Of a stretch of DNA of 64,000 nucleotides, positions 9,535-18,774 are shown in pieces; positions within the stretch are counted from its first letter, which is position 1; every line of letters begins with the position of its first letter. Origin of the DNA: Candidatus Bathyarchaeota archaeon (lineage in GTDB: Archaea; Thermoproteota; Bathyarchaeia; Bathyarchaeales; Bathycorpusculaceae); the NCBI GenBank assembly GCA_026014595.1, contig JAOZHY010000018.1, positions 1 to 64,000 on the forward strand. Direction: 5' to 3'. The notes under the pieces are model-generated. The model was not told the origin of the DNA, ran no database searches, and was given only the letters and a program-made list of their open reading frames with translations. Made by a program: the position numbers and the translations under genes.

Positions 9535-11041
9535 ACTTCTGCACACTCTTAATTAACTTGTCAACGTCTGGCAGCTTCTCCTTCCCAGCGAGGGAGGCGG
9601 AAAACTGCGCAATCTTAGGCAGGTACTTGGCGAAGATGCCGAGTCGCTTCTTCTCCCTGTCCACGTGTTCACGCTTGGACAAGAAGTGCTGAAGCTGGCG
9701 AGCGACCTCTCGCAGTTCGTTTGCCACTTCGCGCCGGACTTCGGCTCTGTCGGCTATGAATTCTTTTCCAACCGTCTTGTAGGGCACTTTGGTGCTGCAG
9801 ATGTGCACGACGATGGCGATGGGCATGTCTGGCGAAACTTTGTACCTGCGCCAGTTCATGCTGTTTATTACCCTGAACGAGACGTCGCTTGCCTCATCAT
9901 AAAGTAGGGGTATCCTGTTGGCGAAGCGGTAGAGAACGAAGCTGCCTTTTTTGGGGATTTCTCCGCCGTAAGCGATGCCCACTTCGATGATGAATGGGTG
10001 ACCCGCGTAAGTTGAAGGTTTACGCTGGTGAACGACTAGGTACTCGGGCTTAAGCTCCTTCTGTATTCCTGCACGGAGAAGCTCTTCACCCAGCGGCGAG
10101 AGACAGCTGGCGTCAGGCGGCAGGAACTCTTTGAAGCGCTTGAGGTTCTGCATCAGCCGCACGATTTCTTCGTGCGAAAGCCGCTTCGGGTTTTTTGAGG
10201 GGCTTACTCCGCTGAAATCCAGAAACTTTTGTGCGGTGATGTCGCCGACTCTGTGGAAATGGTACTTTAGGAACTCTGCCATAGTTTTGTAGGGGGTTAT
10301 CTGGATGAGCCTTTGCAGCAGCTCCACGTCCACGCCATACGGATGCGGCAGCGTCTCTTTGGGTGGCTCGGGCATTTCTGTGGTGGCTCTTGTGAACTTG
10401 TAGAGTCTGCCTTTTGGATCTACGAAAGTGAGGTTTGCGTACGGATTCACCATGGCTGTCTGTTTGAAGTACTCCAGAATCTTGGGCATTGCTCTCAGAT
10501 AGTCGCCTTCAAGGCTGAACTCCACGATGGTTCCGCGCCACTGATCCTTGTTGATGAGCACTTTGCGGTCGAGGATTATGGGGCGGTTCCGCTGGATGTC
10601 AATCATCAGCTTAAAAGAGTAAATCTTCGCTTGACCAGTGCTTGAAGTGACGTACGCAGCTTGGTGCGTGGTGATTTGCCCGTACAACACCGCCATCTTG
10701 CCGCCTAAGCCGAAGGTACCGCGCATCTGCTTCAGCTTATACTTTGAGCCGTAAAGGACTTGTCCGAAAGCTGAGGGAATGAAGCGGGGCTGGATTCCTG
10801 AGCCGTTGTCTTCCACGCGCAGCTTGTAAATCTGAGTGTCTTTGGTGGCTTCGGCTTCGAACGATAGGCGCACGTATATGTCTGGTGGAATTTTTTGGCT
10901 TTCAGCAGCATCCAGCGAGTTTTCCACGAGTTCGCGTATGGCGGCGAATATGGCTCTGGAAGGGTTTGTGAACCCGGCAATGTCTCTGTTGCGGTAGAAA
11001 AAGTCAGATGCGCTTATTTCTTCGAAGGTTGCTTGTGCCAC
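9515..11041 (-). CDS. top6B: DNA topoisomerase VI subunit B
   Basis: This is the ATPase subunit of topoisomerase VI, with 508 residues. The GHKL fold is shown by IRELVENSLDAAES (Asn/Asp box near residues 37-50), VEDNGSGIQPRFIP, and MRGTFGLGGKMAVLYG. A transducer domain follows and carries the conserved QTGK-type lysine region near KLPDVDKL. ATP binding closes the dimer to drive strand passage by subunit A. It is the first gene of the top6BA operon, starting at ATG 11041. Confidence 0.96.
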   Translation of the reverse strand: MAQATFEEISASDFFYRNRDIAGFTNPSRAIFAAIRELVENSLDAAESQKIPPDIYVRLSFEAEATKDTQIYKLRVEDNGSGIQPRFIPSAFGQVLYGSKYKLKQMRGTFGLGGKMAVLYGQITTHQAAYVTSSTGQAKIYSFKLMIDIQRNRPIILDRKVLINKDQWRGTIVEFSLEGDYLRAMPKILEYFKQTAMVNPYANLTFVDPKGRLYKFTRATTEMPEPPKETLPHPYGVDVELLQRLIQITPYKTMAEFLKYHFHRVGDITAQKFLDFSGVSPSKNPKRLSHEEIVRLMQNLKRFKEFLPPDASCLSPLGEELLRAGIQKELKPEYLVVHQRKPSTYAGHPFIIEVGIAYGGEIPKKGSFVLYRFANRIPLLYDEASDVSFRVINSMNWRRYKVSPDMPIAIVVHICSTKVPYKTVGKEFIADRAEVRREVANELREVARQLQHFLSKREHVDREKKRLGIFAKYLPKIAQFSASLAGKEKLPDVDKLIKSVQKYGAEET

Positions 11042-11401
11042 TTCCTGCCTCCACCAGTCTAGTCCTTTCTTATCGTGATTCGTCTACGATATGTTTATGC
11101 TCATTTTTTAAGTTAACTACGCCTTTAGGAGAAAACCCTCAGTACAAGAAACAGCAAGTCGTTGCAGATGCGTCTGCCGCGGCTTTTTTGGATGGAATGC
11201 GCTATATTGGAACTTATTGGCATGGAGCAATCTGTTATCGCCATCTAAAGTTTTCAACATGGTTTGGTTGTTTTCGGCACCAATAGCGACCCCTACCCTC
11301 TATAGGTTCCTGCAACCAACCACTAATAGGCTCCAAATAGGTTGGGGCTGTACGATGCGGCGGCGTGCACTATTAAAAAGAAAGGAGAATCTGGCATAGC
11401 T
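11042..11401. other. Intergenic region between top6B start and porB end
   Basis: I see no convincing gene in these 360 bases. The part next to 11041 must hold the top6BA promoter (AT-rich atatgtttatgctcattttttaag, on its upstream side). The middle part, 11300-11345, contains three ATAGG-type direct repeats and a GCAACCAAC also found near 14731. The remainder is the 3' flank of porB. Confidence 0.5.
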
Positions 11402-12370
11402 TTATTGTGCCATTCCGCATTTTGCGAGAAGCCGTTGCCATCTTTCGTCTGTCACACGTTGAACTTCTTCCAGTAGCTTTTTGCCTTGCGGTTTAAACAT
11501 GTGGCTGAAGCGTCCCTGACCTTTCAAGTAGTCTGTTACAGGCTTCTTTTTCTGAGGTGCAAGCGCAATAAGCTTGCTCGGCGTTGACAATTGACATTGA
11601 CCGTTGATTGATTCCCACAATGGGAACACACATGTCTCCACCACCAGCTTCGAGTACTCAATGGACTTTGCAGGGTCGCTGCGCCATCCGCGCGGACAAG
11701 GCGCAAAAACATGTAGGAACGCTGGTCCCTCAACCTCCAAGCCCCTCCGCACTTTGGTCAGCATATCACGCCAGTAATACGGCGAAGCGGTAGCCACATA
11801 GGGCATTTCGTGCGCCACCATAATCTCGGCAATAGGCTTCTTGTACTCCAGCTTTCCCGGAATTACCGTGCCAGCAGGCGAAGTAGTTGTGGCAGCGCCG
11901 TGTGGAGTCCCACCGCTGCGTTGAATTCCCGTGTTCATGTATGCCTCGTTATCGTACAGCACGAACAGGAAATCGTGCCCACGCTCAACCGCGCCTGAAA
12001 GCGCTTGAATTCCGATGTCGTACGTGCCGCCGTCACCTGCAATCGCTATAACGTCCACATGCTCCTGCTTCACTTTGCCTTTTTTCTTCATTATCTTCAA
12101 TGCAGATTCGATGCCTGAAGCGTTTGCAGCAGCTGTTTCAAAAGCCGTGTGCAGCCACGGCACAGCCCAAGAAGTGTACGGATAAATCGAAGAGACCACT
12201 TCCATGCAGCCAGTAGCCTCAGTCACGATTGTGGGTCCACGCGTTGCCTTCATTATCATCCGCAGCACGGTTGCAGGTCCGCAACCCGCGCATGCCCTGT
12301 GACCTGATAGGAATAAGTCTGGTTTTTCTGCAATATCTTTTGTCGTGAATTTCCATTCTTCTGTCGTCAT
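11402..12370 (-). CDS. porB: Pyruvate:ferredoxin oxidoreductase, beta subunit
   Basis: The 322-residue thiamine-diphosphate-binding subunit has the cluster-ligand region HRACAGCGPATVLR at residues 24-37. The TPP/Mg site is IAGDGGTYDIGIQALSGA followed by the NEAYMNTGIQRSGGTP segment (about 107-160). With alpha, gamma and delta it converts pyruvate and CoA to acetyl-CoA, CO2 and reduced ferredoxin, reversibly. It is the last gene of porGDAB, 20 nt after porA. Substrate specificity for pyruvate rather than another 2-oxoacid is inferred from the four-gene layout and alpha-subunit sequence. Confidence 0.93.
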   Translation of the reverse strand: MTTEEWKFTTKDIAEKPDLFLSGHRACAGCGPATVLRMIMKATRGPTIVTEATGCMEVVSSIYPYTSWAVPWLHTAFETAAANASGIESALKIMKKKGKVKQEHVDVIAIAGDGGTYDIGIQALSGAVERGHDFLFVLYDNEAYMNTGIQRSGGTPHGAATTTSPAGTVIPGKLEYKKPIAEIMVAHEMPYVATASPYYWRDMLTKVRRGLEVEGPAFLHVFAPCPRGWRSDPAKSIEYSKLVVETCVFPLWESINGQCQLSTPSKLIALAPQKKKPVTDYLKGQGRFSHMFKPQGKKLLEEVQRVTDERWQRLLAKCGMAQ

Positions 12371-12390
12371 TTCTTTTTTATTCCTCCCTT

Positions 12391-13629
12391 TTACTCTCTT
12401 AACTCCAAATATTGTATTGGCTTCTCAACACGTTTTGTCTGCAGTATCCGTTGCAGGTCTTCGTAGATTCCACGCAGTTCCCGTGGACTCGTGTCTCTTC
12501 CGCCCAAACCGTAAATATAGTTCACACCGAGAGGCTGAACGTTCGCATCGTAGAGCGCATGACGAACCTCGTGAAAAACTGCGCCGCCGTTACCGCCGAA
12601 ACTCATGCTCTTGTCCATAACCGCAATTGCCTTCACGTTTTCCAGCGCACTTCGAATCTCTTCCACTGGCAATGGTCTGAACGTGCGCAGCCTCAAAAGC
12701 CCTGCTCTCACGCCTTCTTGGCGCAGGTTGTCGACAATAGTTTTCATGGTGCCAGCTGTTGAGCCTAAGCACACCGCTGCGATTTCAGCGTCCTCAAGAC
12801 AGTAAGCGTCAACCAAACCGTTGCCGTATTTTCTGCCGCTGACCTCTGCAAACTCGTCATTGACCTGTTGAATCACTGTTAAAGCGTTCTTCATGGCTTC
12901 TTCCTGTTGTCGTTTGAACTCGAAATAGTAGTTTTGCAACGCTATTGGACCCATTGTCATCGGGTTATCTGGGTCAAGCTTGAAAGGCACCGTTTTTCCT
13001 TCATGGGTGAGCACGTTGGGCAAGCGGCGTGTTCCAACAAACTTTTTGACAGCATCATCTGGCAGCGTCTCTACGTTTTCCAGTGTGTGGCTTAGCGTGA
13101 ATCCGTCTAAACCTACCATAACGGGCAGAAGAACATTGACGTCCTCGGCAATACGGAACGCTTGAATTATCGAGTCATAGGCTTCCTGCGCGTTCTCGGC
13201 GTAAAGTTGAATCCAACCGCTGTCTCTCTGCGCCATGCCGTCCGAGTGGTCGCCGTGAATATTCAATGGAGCAGACAAAGCACGATTGGCAACTGCCATG
13301 ACCACTGGCGCACGACACCCTGAGGTAACGAAAAGCATTTCATGCATCAACGCTAAACCGGCAGACGCCGTTGCAGTGAAGGTTCTTGCACCTGTAACAG
13401 AAGCCGATAAACACGCAGCCATCGCGCTGTGCTCAGACTCCACGCACACGAATTCGGTTTCGACTTCGCCGTTCGCCACGTACTCGCTGAATTTTTCAAC
13501 GATAATGGTTTGCGGAGTGATAGGGTACGCAGCTACGACATCCACATCTGACTGTTTAGCTGCATAGGCAACTGCTTCGTCTCCGCTCATCGCGTTTTTT
13601 TCTTGTTTAACCAAAATTGCCATTTTCAT
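12391..13629 (-). CDS. porA: Pyruvate:ferredoxin oxidoreductase, alpha subunit
   Basis: The 412-residue alpha subunit has the characteristic AAYPITPQTIIVEKF (about residues 34-48), ESEHSAMAACLSASVTGARTFT and the substrate/CoA segment NIHGDHSDGMAQRDSGWIQLY. The C-terminal transketolase-like domain follows (CLGSTAGTMKTIVDNLR). It abuts porD (next base after the porD stop) and precedes porB. The start ATG 13629 (MKMAIL) could also be the second Met. Confidence 0.94.
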   Translation of the reverse strand: MKMAILVKQEKNAMSGDEAVAYAAKQSDVDVVAAYPITPQTIIVEKFSEYVANGEVETEFVCVESEHSAMAACLSASVTGARTFTATASAGLALMHEMLFVTSGCRAPVVMAVANRALSAPLNIHGDHSDGMAQRDSGWIQLYAENAQEAYDSIIQAFRIAEDVNVLLPVMVGLDGFTLSHTLENVETLPDDAVKKFVGTRRLPNVLTHEGKTVPFKLDPDNPMTMGPIALQNYYFEFKRQQEEAMKNALTVIQQVNDEFAEVSGRKYGNGLVDAYCLEDAEIAAVCLGSTAGTMKTIVDNLRQEGVRAGLLRLRTFRPLPVEEIRSALENVKAIAVMDKSMSFGGNGGAVFHEVRHALYDANVQPLGVNYIYGLGGRDTSPRELRGIYEDLQRILQTKRVEKPIQYLELRE

Positions 13630-13914
13630 TTACTCCTGTTCAAACTTCATCGTTATAGCCTTGGTTGGACACTCGTTGGCACATATGCCGCAACCCTTAC
13701 AGTAGCCAGCGTCAAACTCTATGTCTCCTTTTTCCGGGCGCCAACGGATTGCTCCGTCAGGACAGAAGACCACGCACAACAAGCAACGAGTGCACTTCTC
13801 AGGGTCACGTACAGGTGTGTAAGTCTTCCAATCTCCAGTCAGGAATTCGGTGCTTGCCTTTGAGCAGACGCCTGCAGGCGCGATTTCCTTCCAGCCCTTC
13901 TCTTTCGCAGTCAT
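13630..13914 (-). CDS. porD: Pyruvate:ferredoxin oxidoreductase, delta subunit (2x4Fe-4S ferredoxin)
   Basis: The 94-residue protein carries two [4Fe-4S] motifs, CTRCLLCVVFCP and CKGCGICANECP, about 25 residues apart. Before them is the WKEIAPAGVC segment typical of PorD. It passes electrons from the TPP subunit to external ferredoxin. It overlaps porG by 4 nt and abuts porA. Confidence 0.95.
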   Translation of the reverse strand: MTAKEKGWKEIAPAGVCSKASTEFLTGDWKTYTPVRDPEKCTRCLLCVVFCPDGAIRWRPEKGDIEFDAGYCKGCGICANECPTKAITMKFEQE

Positions 13915-14471
13915 TCTTTCTTTGCCTCCTGATAAGCTTCCTTAATAACCGCAATGTTTTTTTCCGCGATGTCCAGCCTGAAACGTTCCTTAACTGTTTT
14001 CTCCACACTTTCCAAGGCAACTATGCCTGTGGCTCGGGCAACGGTTCCAAGCAGCGCCGTGTTTGTTATAGGCATGCCTAATATTCTCAAAGCGATTTCT
14101 GTCGCGGGAACGGTCCAAAGATGCCCTTTCTTAGTCTTGAGGTTTTCCCTAACCTTGACAGGATCATCAGCAGAATTTATCACTATCACACCGTCATCCG
14201 TCAATCCAGAAGCAACTGGAACAGTCTTCAACAACGTCGGGTCCAAAACCACCACAACGTCTGGTTCATAAATCGCGCAGTGTATTCTGATGGGTTTCAT
14301 GCTTATCCGCGTGAACGCCGTCACGGGCGCACCCATTCTTTCGGGACCAAACTCTGGAAATGACTGGATGTACTTGCCTTCGTACAAGGCTGTTCGTGCC
14401 AGCAACTCGCTGGCTGTCCACGCGCCTTGTCCGCCTCTGCCGTGCCACCTGAACTCGACAATGTCTTTCAA
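13911..14471 (-). CDS. porG: Pyruvate:ferredoxin oxidoreductase, gamma subunit
   Basis: The 186-residue gamma subunit has FRWHGRGGQGAWTASELLA at residues 7-25 and IQSFPEFGPERMGAPVTAF after it. The start is TTG 14471, with GGGGAG about 12 nt upstream and a TATA-like tattaaatg around 14502-14511. It is therefore the first gene of the porGDAB transcript. Confidence 0.94.
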   Translation of the reverse strand: MKDIVEFRWHGRGGQGAWTASELLARTALYEGKYIQSFPEFGPERMGAPVTAFTRISMKPIRIHCAIYEPDVVVVLDPTLLKTVPVASGLTDDGVIVINSADDPVKVRENLKTKKGHLWTVPATEIALRILGMPITNTALLGTVARATGIVALESVEKTVKERFRLDIAEKNIAVIKEAYQEAKKE

Positions 14472-14806
14472 ACTAACCCTTTACTCCCCTTTGATGATTT
14501 CCCATTTAATAGTAAAATCCCCTCATATACATTTTTCTAGAAAAGCACGATTATCCAATTGAGTATTGTAAAGTAGCGGTGTCATCGGCTATACCTTTGG
14601 CAAAGGAGCGCAGCCAAAATTCTCTAAAACTGGTCTACCAGCTGGCTTTAGCGCTATACAAAAGCTTCTTTAAAAAAGGGGCTATAGAAAAATCGGCATA
14701 ACAGTCCAGTTCCTTGTTCGCAACCAGCCGGCAACCAACTAGCAACCAAAGCGCAAAACATGCTCTACGCACTAATATGGAAAGAAAAAAGGGAGTTTGC
14801 TTAAGC
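14472..14806. other. Intergenic region with porG promoter and short repeats
   Basis: The right part of these 335 bases is the 3' flank of the DUF996 gene and the left part is the porG promoter. In between are a copy of the GGGGCTATAG motif (14672-14690) and three GCAACCA heptamers at 14720, 14731 and 14742, spaced exactly 11 bp apart. There is also a small nested inverted repeat near 14622-14652 (CTAAA and TTTAG around CTGG-tcta-CCAG). No gene is evident. Confidence 0.5.
14672..14690. repeat. Intergenic motif A-rich + GGGGCTATAGA, copy 2
   Basis: An A-rich run followed by GGGGCTATAGA. It lies about 115 nt beyond the stop of the minus-strand gene at 14807. Compare the copies at 5015-5031 and 63460-63477. 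Confidence 0.45.
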
Positions 14807-15418
14807 TTAAGCTGGAGCAGGCTGTGTCGCTTGCGGTTTTATCGAGAAGAACGCCACTGCCATCAGAAGTAACGCAATCCAAATGAGAATGACGCCGATT
14901 AAGATTATGGTCAAGACTGCACCGATGAGTATAATCAGGCCAGTTGTGCCAAACAATCCAACACCAGTCTTTGAAGAAAGGAGCCCTAGCGATTTTCGAA
15001 GCAACACAGCCGCAATTAGCAGGAAGACAAAAGCCACGATTACAGCAACGGCGATGTACACAAGAAAATCAGCTATCACGTCGAAGCCAATGGCAGTCCA
15101 GTCAATGGATGAAAAAGCTGCTGCGTTTGTCCAATCTGAAAGGTTGATGCCGAGATTGCTAAAGAAGCCTACAAGCCCAATGAAAATTATTGCAACTACG
15201 GCGACGCCACCTACGATAGCTGAAATAACAGCGTAAAGGGCATTATTGAAAATTCCTGCTTCTTTATAGTAGTCTGCGAGCCCTTTGAAGCCTATAAGCG
15301 CCAAGATTAAGCCGACAAGAGCCAGTATCCAACCATATGGTGCTATCCACGGTAATGCGCCGATAAACAACAGTATTGCGCCAATGCCGCCCAGGTTTTT
15401 GCTAGTTTCCAGTGTCAT
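14807..15418 (-). CDS. DUF996 membrane protein
   Basis: The 203-residue protein has about five hydrophobic segments. Its N-terminus (SKNLGGIGAILLFIGALP) is the hallmark of DUF996 (PF06195), a family common in archaea and of unknown function. The last residues (QATQPAPA) are a short Pro/Ala tail. It stands alone, with no obvious operon partner. The start ATG 15418 fits the family. Confidence 0.85.
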   Translation of the reverse strand: MTLETSKNLGGIGAILLFIGALPWIAPYGWILALVGLILALIGFKGLADYYKEAGIFNNALYAVISAIVGGVAVVAIIFIGLVGFFSNLGINLSDWTNAAAFSSIDWTAIGFDVIADFLVYIAVAVIVAFVFLLIAAVLLRKSLGLLSSKTGVGLFGTTGLIILIGAVLTIILIGVILIWIALLLMAVAFFSIKPQATQPAPA

Positions 15419-15605
15419 TTTTCTTATCCCTCAAAACATTCGTCTCGGTGCATTAAGGATAAAAGCTTTTTCATGCCCTGATGATACCTGATTCTCTAAT
15501 CGGGCAAAAATCTACCCAACCCGCTCCCAGGGGAAAGGGGAAACGCTATCCAACCAAACTGCAGAGCCGGCGCATCACGCAAACGTTTTGCCTGTTGTTC
15601 AGCGC

Positions 15606-15845
15606 TTAGCTAGAGCCGACGAGTGTGCTGGTCTGCTTAATCTCTGGCATCTGCCGCAGATCTGTGACAATCTTGTCCAGTTGTCCAAGGCTTTCAGCCT
15701 CGATGCGGATAACCAGGTCGTATAGTCCGTATGTGACGAGAACTTCTGTGACTTCCTTCATCTTGCTGATTTTTTGAGCGGCTACGTGCTCGGTTCCGCG
15801 CTTAACTGTGGCAACAACATAGGCTTTCACAACCATGTCAGTCAA
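15606..15845 (-). CDS. Stand-alone Lrp/AsnC effector (RAM) domain protein
   Basis: The 79-residue protein consists only of the alpha-beta effector domain of Lrp/AsnC regulators (AYVVATVKRGTEHVAAQKI, VTEVLVTYGLYDLVIRIEAESLGQLDKIV). There is no DNA-binding helix-turn-helix. Such single-domain proteins bind amino acids and can co-assemble with full-length Lrp proteins. Two relatives occur in this window at 31019 and 31910. Confidence 0.88.
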   Translation of the reverse strand: MTDMVVKAYVVATVKRGTEHVAAQKISKMKEVTEVLVTYGLYDLVIRIEAESLGQLDKIVTDLRQMPEIKQTSTLVGSS

Positions 15846-15917
15846 CCTTCTCTACAAGTTGAATATGAGCAAAGAAACTTAAAGCGTTTTAGAACGTGGA
15901 GACAGGGCTACGAGGGC

Positions 15918-16244
15918 TTATGTTGGTTGCTTGCTTTCAAGCTGCTCCTTAAGTATGCTGTAATACGTGTCTAGGTATTCTCTGCCTCTTGGGGTTATGT
16001 TGTACACTTTTCGGGCTCTTCCGGTTTGGTGCTCTGTTTCGCTCGTGAGTAAGCCTTTTCGCTCTAAGCTGTTTAGTAGTGGGTATAGTGCGCCGTGTCT
16101 GATTTTTATGTGGAAGTCGGCTTCGGCTTTCTTTTTTATCTTGTATCCCCATAAGGGTTGGGTTTGAACCATCCGAAGTATTTGGATGTCGAGCATGTTT
16201 TTGACTATGCGTCGAACAATTTCTTTTCGGTAGGTTTCGCCCAT
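15918..16244 (-). CDS. PadR-family transcriptional regulator
   Basis: The 108-residue winged-helix protein has the PadR pattern: MLDIQILRMVQTQPLWGYKI, then RHGALYPLLNSLERKGLLTSE and RARKVYNITPRGREYL. A short C-terminal helix follows for dimerisation. It is divergent from a second PadR gene at 16493; the 248-bp gap contains a perfect palindrome at 16413-16440. Its ligand and targets are unknown. Confidence 0.9.
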   Translation of the reverse strand: MGETYRKEIVRRIVKNMLDIQILRMVQTQPLWGYKIKKKAEADFHIKIRHGALYPLLNSLERKGLLTSETEHQTGRARKVYNITPRGREYLDTYYSILKEQLESKQPT

Positions 16245-16412
16245 GCTTTGTCCCTTGTTTTGGGTGTTGTTCTGAATTTGTCTGTGTTTTGCTTTATTTA
16301 ATTTATGTTGGAATATGAATAGCGCGTATTGCTGTGTTATGCTTTAGTATGCTTGTGGTAGGTATGAAGCTTTATATGGGCGTTTAGTATCTATAGCGAC
16401 ATGCGATGCGAT

Positions 16413-16440
16413 ACAATATGTCCCATAATAGACATATTGT
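16413..16440. promoter_or_regulatory. Perfect palindromic operator candidate between PadR genes
   Basis: Two 10-bp arms, ACAATATGTC and GACATATTGT, are perfectly complementary around an 8-bp spacer. The site lies 53 bp before the start of the plus-strand PadR gene and just downstream of a TATA-like tctatag (16390s), so a dimer bound here could block transcription. PadR proteins commonly bind such dyads and repress their own genes. Confidence 0.6.
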
Positions 16441-16492
16441 ACACAAGCATAACAGAAGAACTGTTGAACACACCTACAGAAGGAAAACAAAA

Positions 16493-16903
16493 ATGGTAAA
16501 CTCCCAAAAAGAAGTCCAAGTCAAATTGATGAAAGGCCTACTCGACCTCATAGTCCTACAGTTCCTAAGCACCCAACCCATGCACGGCTACCAAGTAATA
16601 ACCAAAATCCGCAAAAGCTTCGGCGTCTACTTCGGACCAAGCACAATCTACCCACTGCTCGCCACACTCGAAAAGAAAGGATTCGTTAACAGCGAATGGA
16701 ACATGAACAACGAACGCCCCCGAAAAGTGTACAAACTAACAACAGAAGGACAAAACATGCTTAACTTCACCGAAGACTCACTAAACCTAATATGCAGAAA
16801 AATGAGCGCGTCACCAAGCACAGATGTAACCATCGAATCGCCAAACAGAACATCGTTCAACCCAGTGCTAAAAGGAATAAGAACACACCAACCAGTCATC
16901 TAA
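16493..16903 (+). CDS. PadR-family transcriptional regulator (second)
   Basis: The protein has 136 residues when started at ATG 16493 (MVNSQKEVQVKLMKGLLDLIVLQ). That start is preceded by agaaggaaaac, a usable ribosome site. The frame is open upstream to 16406, but that stretch overlaps the palindrome and looks non-coding. The PadR pattern is complete (QPMHGYQVITKI, FGPSTIYPLLATLEKKGFV, RPRKVYKLTTEGQNML). Codons are strongly A/C-rich on the coding strand, unlike the neighbouring PadR gene. The same bias occurs in the mobile integrase and BrxL genes, which hints at separate ancestry. Confidence 0.88.
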   Translation: MVNSQKEVQVKLMKGLLDLIVLQFLSTQPMHGYQVITKIRKSFGVYFGPSTIYPLLATLEKKGFVNSEWNMNNERPRKVYKLTTEGQNMLNFTEDSLNLICRKMSASPSTDVTIESPNRTSFNPVLKGIRTHQPVI

Positions 16904-17064
16904 CCCCATTTACCCTAAACCATCTCCTCGATTTACGATGTACGAGAAAGGAATGGAACTGGCTGCAGCCATCTTCTTTATGACTTGACAGAACCAAGTC
17001 CGCAGCCAACCGTGGTTAAATATATCAAGCTATTTATCATATTATTTTCCTCTCAGGTGACTGA

Positions 17065-18768
17065 TTGACCCAGGAAATCGACGGCGTAACCGACAAACTT
17101 CAGCGTCAAATCATAGACTTTTGTAGACACATCGCTGGGTCAGCCAGAGTCACCGCCATAAGCATTTTCGACAATTACTCGCTTGGAATGCCCAGCACGA
17201 AGGCAACACTGGAAATTGTAGCGGTGATTCATGATTTTCAACCCCGGCTGATGAGTTACCTCAAAATCTTGGACGGAAGAGCAGTCATCGTTTTCGCCGT
17301 AGACCAGTGGATTTTCGAAAGAGACGTCGAAAGAGGCTTTTTAGGCGAAGCTTTCGCGGGAACCCTAGTTTTTCCCTACACCGCACTTTACGGCAAAGAC
17401 TACCTGCACGAGCATGAAATAGTCTTAAAGAAACGGCTTATCCTTGAATCGCTGGAGAATCTGGTCCTCAGCTTCCCAGAGCTCTCTTACCGCCTCTACA
17501 TTAAACCTCAATACTTCATGTACGAAGTCATATTGAACCGCGTTCGAGTTTTCCCTCCACTTGCGTATAGCCTCTCAAACTTCACCAAAGGAGCATCCAC
17601 CAAGAATACTAAAGCCGTTTTTAAAGGCTACATGGAAGCGTTGAAGCAGCTTGAAGCAGAAAAGAAGGTCATAATATCCGACGGTTACGTTATGATGTCT
17701 AAAAAATTTGTGGATGAAAGCCAGAATCCGCGCGTCCGCGTCATCAACCTGTCAAAGAACGCGCCCAGAACCCTGTTCACCTCGTTTTTCAAGGTATTTC
17801 CGCAGCTGATGAACTTTTTCTCGCAGAACAGTGAAACATTTCTAAACCTGCAAAGACTCATGATGAAAAAGAACGCTTATCCGTCGCGGGATTTCGTTGA
17901 CCCACAAAAGTACGTCTTTGTTCCCACCGCGAAAGGTCTGGTTTCCCTAGCTGACCGCGTCAGCATCGAAGCCTTCGCCAGAAAAGTGCTCCTCAACGGA
18001 GAGAACGGGGAAATCAAGTTTGAACCGGTCGGTGGCGTGTTAAACGATGTCTATTTAATCAAAGCTTACTCAAACGGTGTCGAGCAGAAAGTTCTTGTTA
18101 AACGGTTCAAGGATTGGTCTGGTTTCAAGTGGTTTCCGCTTTCCCTGTGGTCATTTGGAGCCCGCACATTTGCCGTGCTGGGTCGATACCGACTAGCCAA
18201 AGAATGCGCCATAAGCGAGTTCCTCCGGTGTGAAGGATTCAACGTTCCCAAGATACTGCACGTGAGCCACAACGAACGGCTAATTTTCATGGAGTTCATC
18301 GAGGGCGAAGACCTAAGCAACGCTATCAAACGAATCGCAGCTTCAACCGGCATAGAGGAAATTGAGAAAGAACTATCAGACATCAGGAAGGTTGGCGAAA
18401 TATTCGCGCGAGTGCATTCTCTTAACGTTGCGCTGGGCGACACGAAACCAGAAAACATAATCGTTGCTCCCAACGGTGAGATTTACCTGCTGGATTTTGA
18501 GCAAGCATCACACAACGGCGACAAGGCTTGGGACGTAGCAGAGTTCCTGTATTTCTCGGGACATTACCTGCAACCGTTGTCCGGCGCAGGGAAAGCTGAA
18601 GCCATCGCTGAAGCGTTCATAAGCGGCTACTTGCAAGGTGGCGGAGACGTTAACATTATACGAAAAGCAGGAGCATCCAAGTATACGCGAGTGTTCAGCA
18701 TCTTTACAGTGCCCTCAGTTATATTAGCCATGTCAAACGCTTGCAAAAAAGCCAAGGTGCCGGAGTGA
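17065..18768 (+). CDS. Two-domain protein: nucleotidyltransferase-like N-terminus and Bud32/ABC1-like kinase C-terminus
   Basis: The 567-residue protein has a C-terminal kinase-like fold. VLVKRFKDW holds the likely ATP-binding lysine (about residue 344), LIFMEFIEGEDL is the hinge (about 413), HSLNVALGDTKPENI is the catalytic loop (about 452-466) and YLLDFEQAS is the metal loop (about 474). The first 320 residues begin with a possible nucleotidyltransferase-like region and contain a helical linker. The start is TTG 17065, 4 nt after AGGTGA. It is followed after 6 nt by the RNase J gene, so the two are probably cotranslated. The substrate is unknown; Bud32, which modifies tRNA with Kae1, is the closest comparison. 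Confidence 0.75.
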   Translation: MTQEIDGVTDKLQRQIIDFCRHIAGSARVTAISIFDNYSLGMPSTKATLEIVAVIHDFQPRLMSYLKILDGRAVIVFAVDQWIFERDVERGFLGEAFAGTLVFPYTALYGKDYLHEHEIVLKKRLILESLENLVLSFPELSYRLYIKPQYFMYEVILNRVRVFPPLAYSLSNFTKGASTKNTKAVFKGYMEALKQLEAEKKVIISDGYVMMSKKFVDESQNPRVRVINLSKNAPRTLFTSFFKVFPQLMNFFSQNSETFLNLQRLMMKKNAYPSRDFVDPQKYVFVPTAKGLVSLADRVSIEAFARKVLLNGENGEIKFEPVGGVLNDVYLIKAYSNGVEQKVLVKRFKDWSGFKWFPLSLWSFGARTFAVLGRYRLAKECAISEFLRCEGFNVPKILHVSHNERLIFMEFIEGEDLSNAIKRIAASTGIEEIEKELSDIRKVGEIFARVHSLNVALGDTKPENIIVAPNGEIYLLDFEQASHNGDKAWDVAEFLYFSGHYLQPLSGAGKAEAIAEAFISGYLQGGGDVNIIRKAGASKYTRVFSIFTVPSVILAMSNACKKAKVPE

Positions 18769-18774
18769 AAATAC

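Noticed and set aside
14807-15418. DUF996 gene as part of the por operon
   Set aside because: It ends 335 bp before porG, and porG has its own TATA element and ribosome site.
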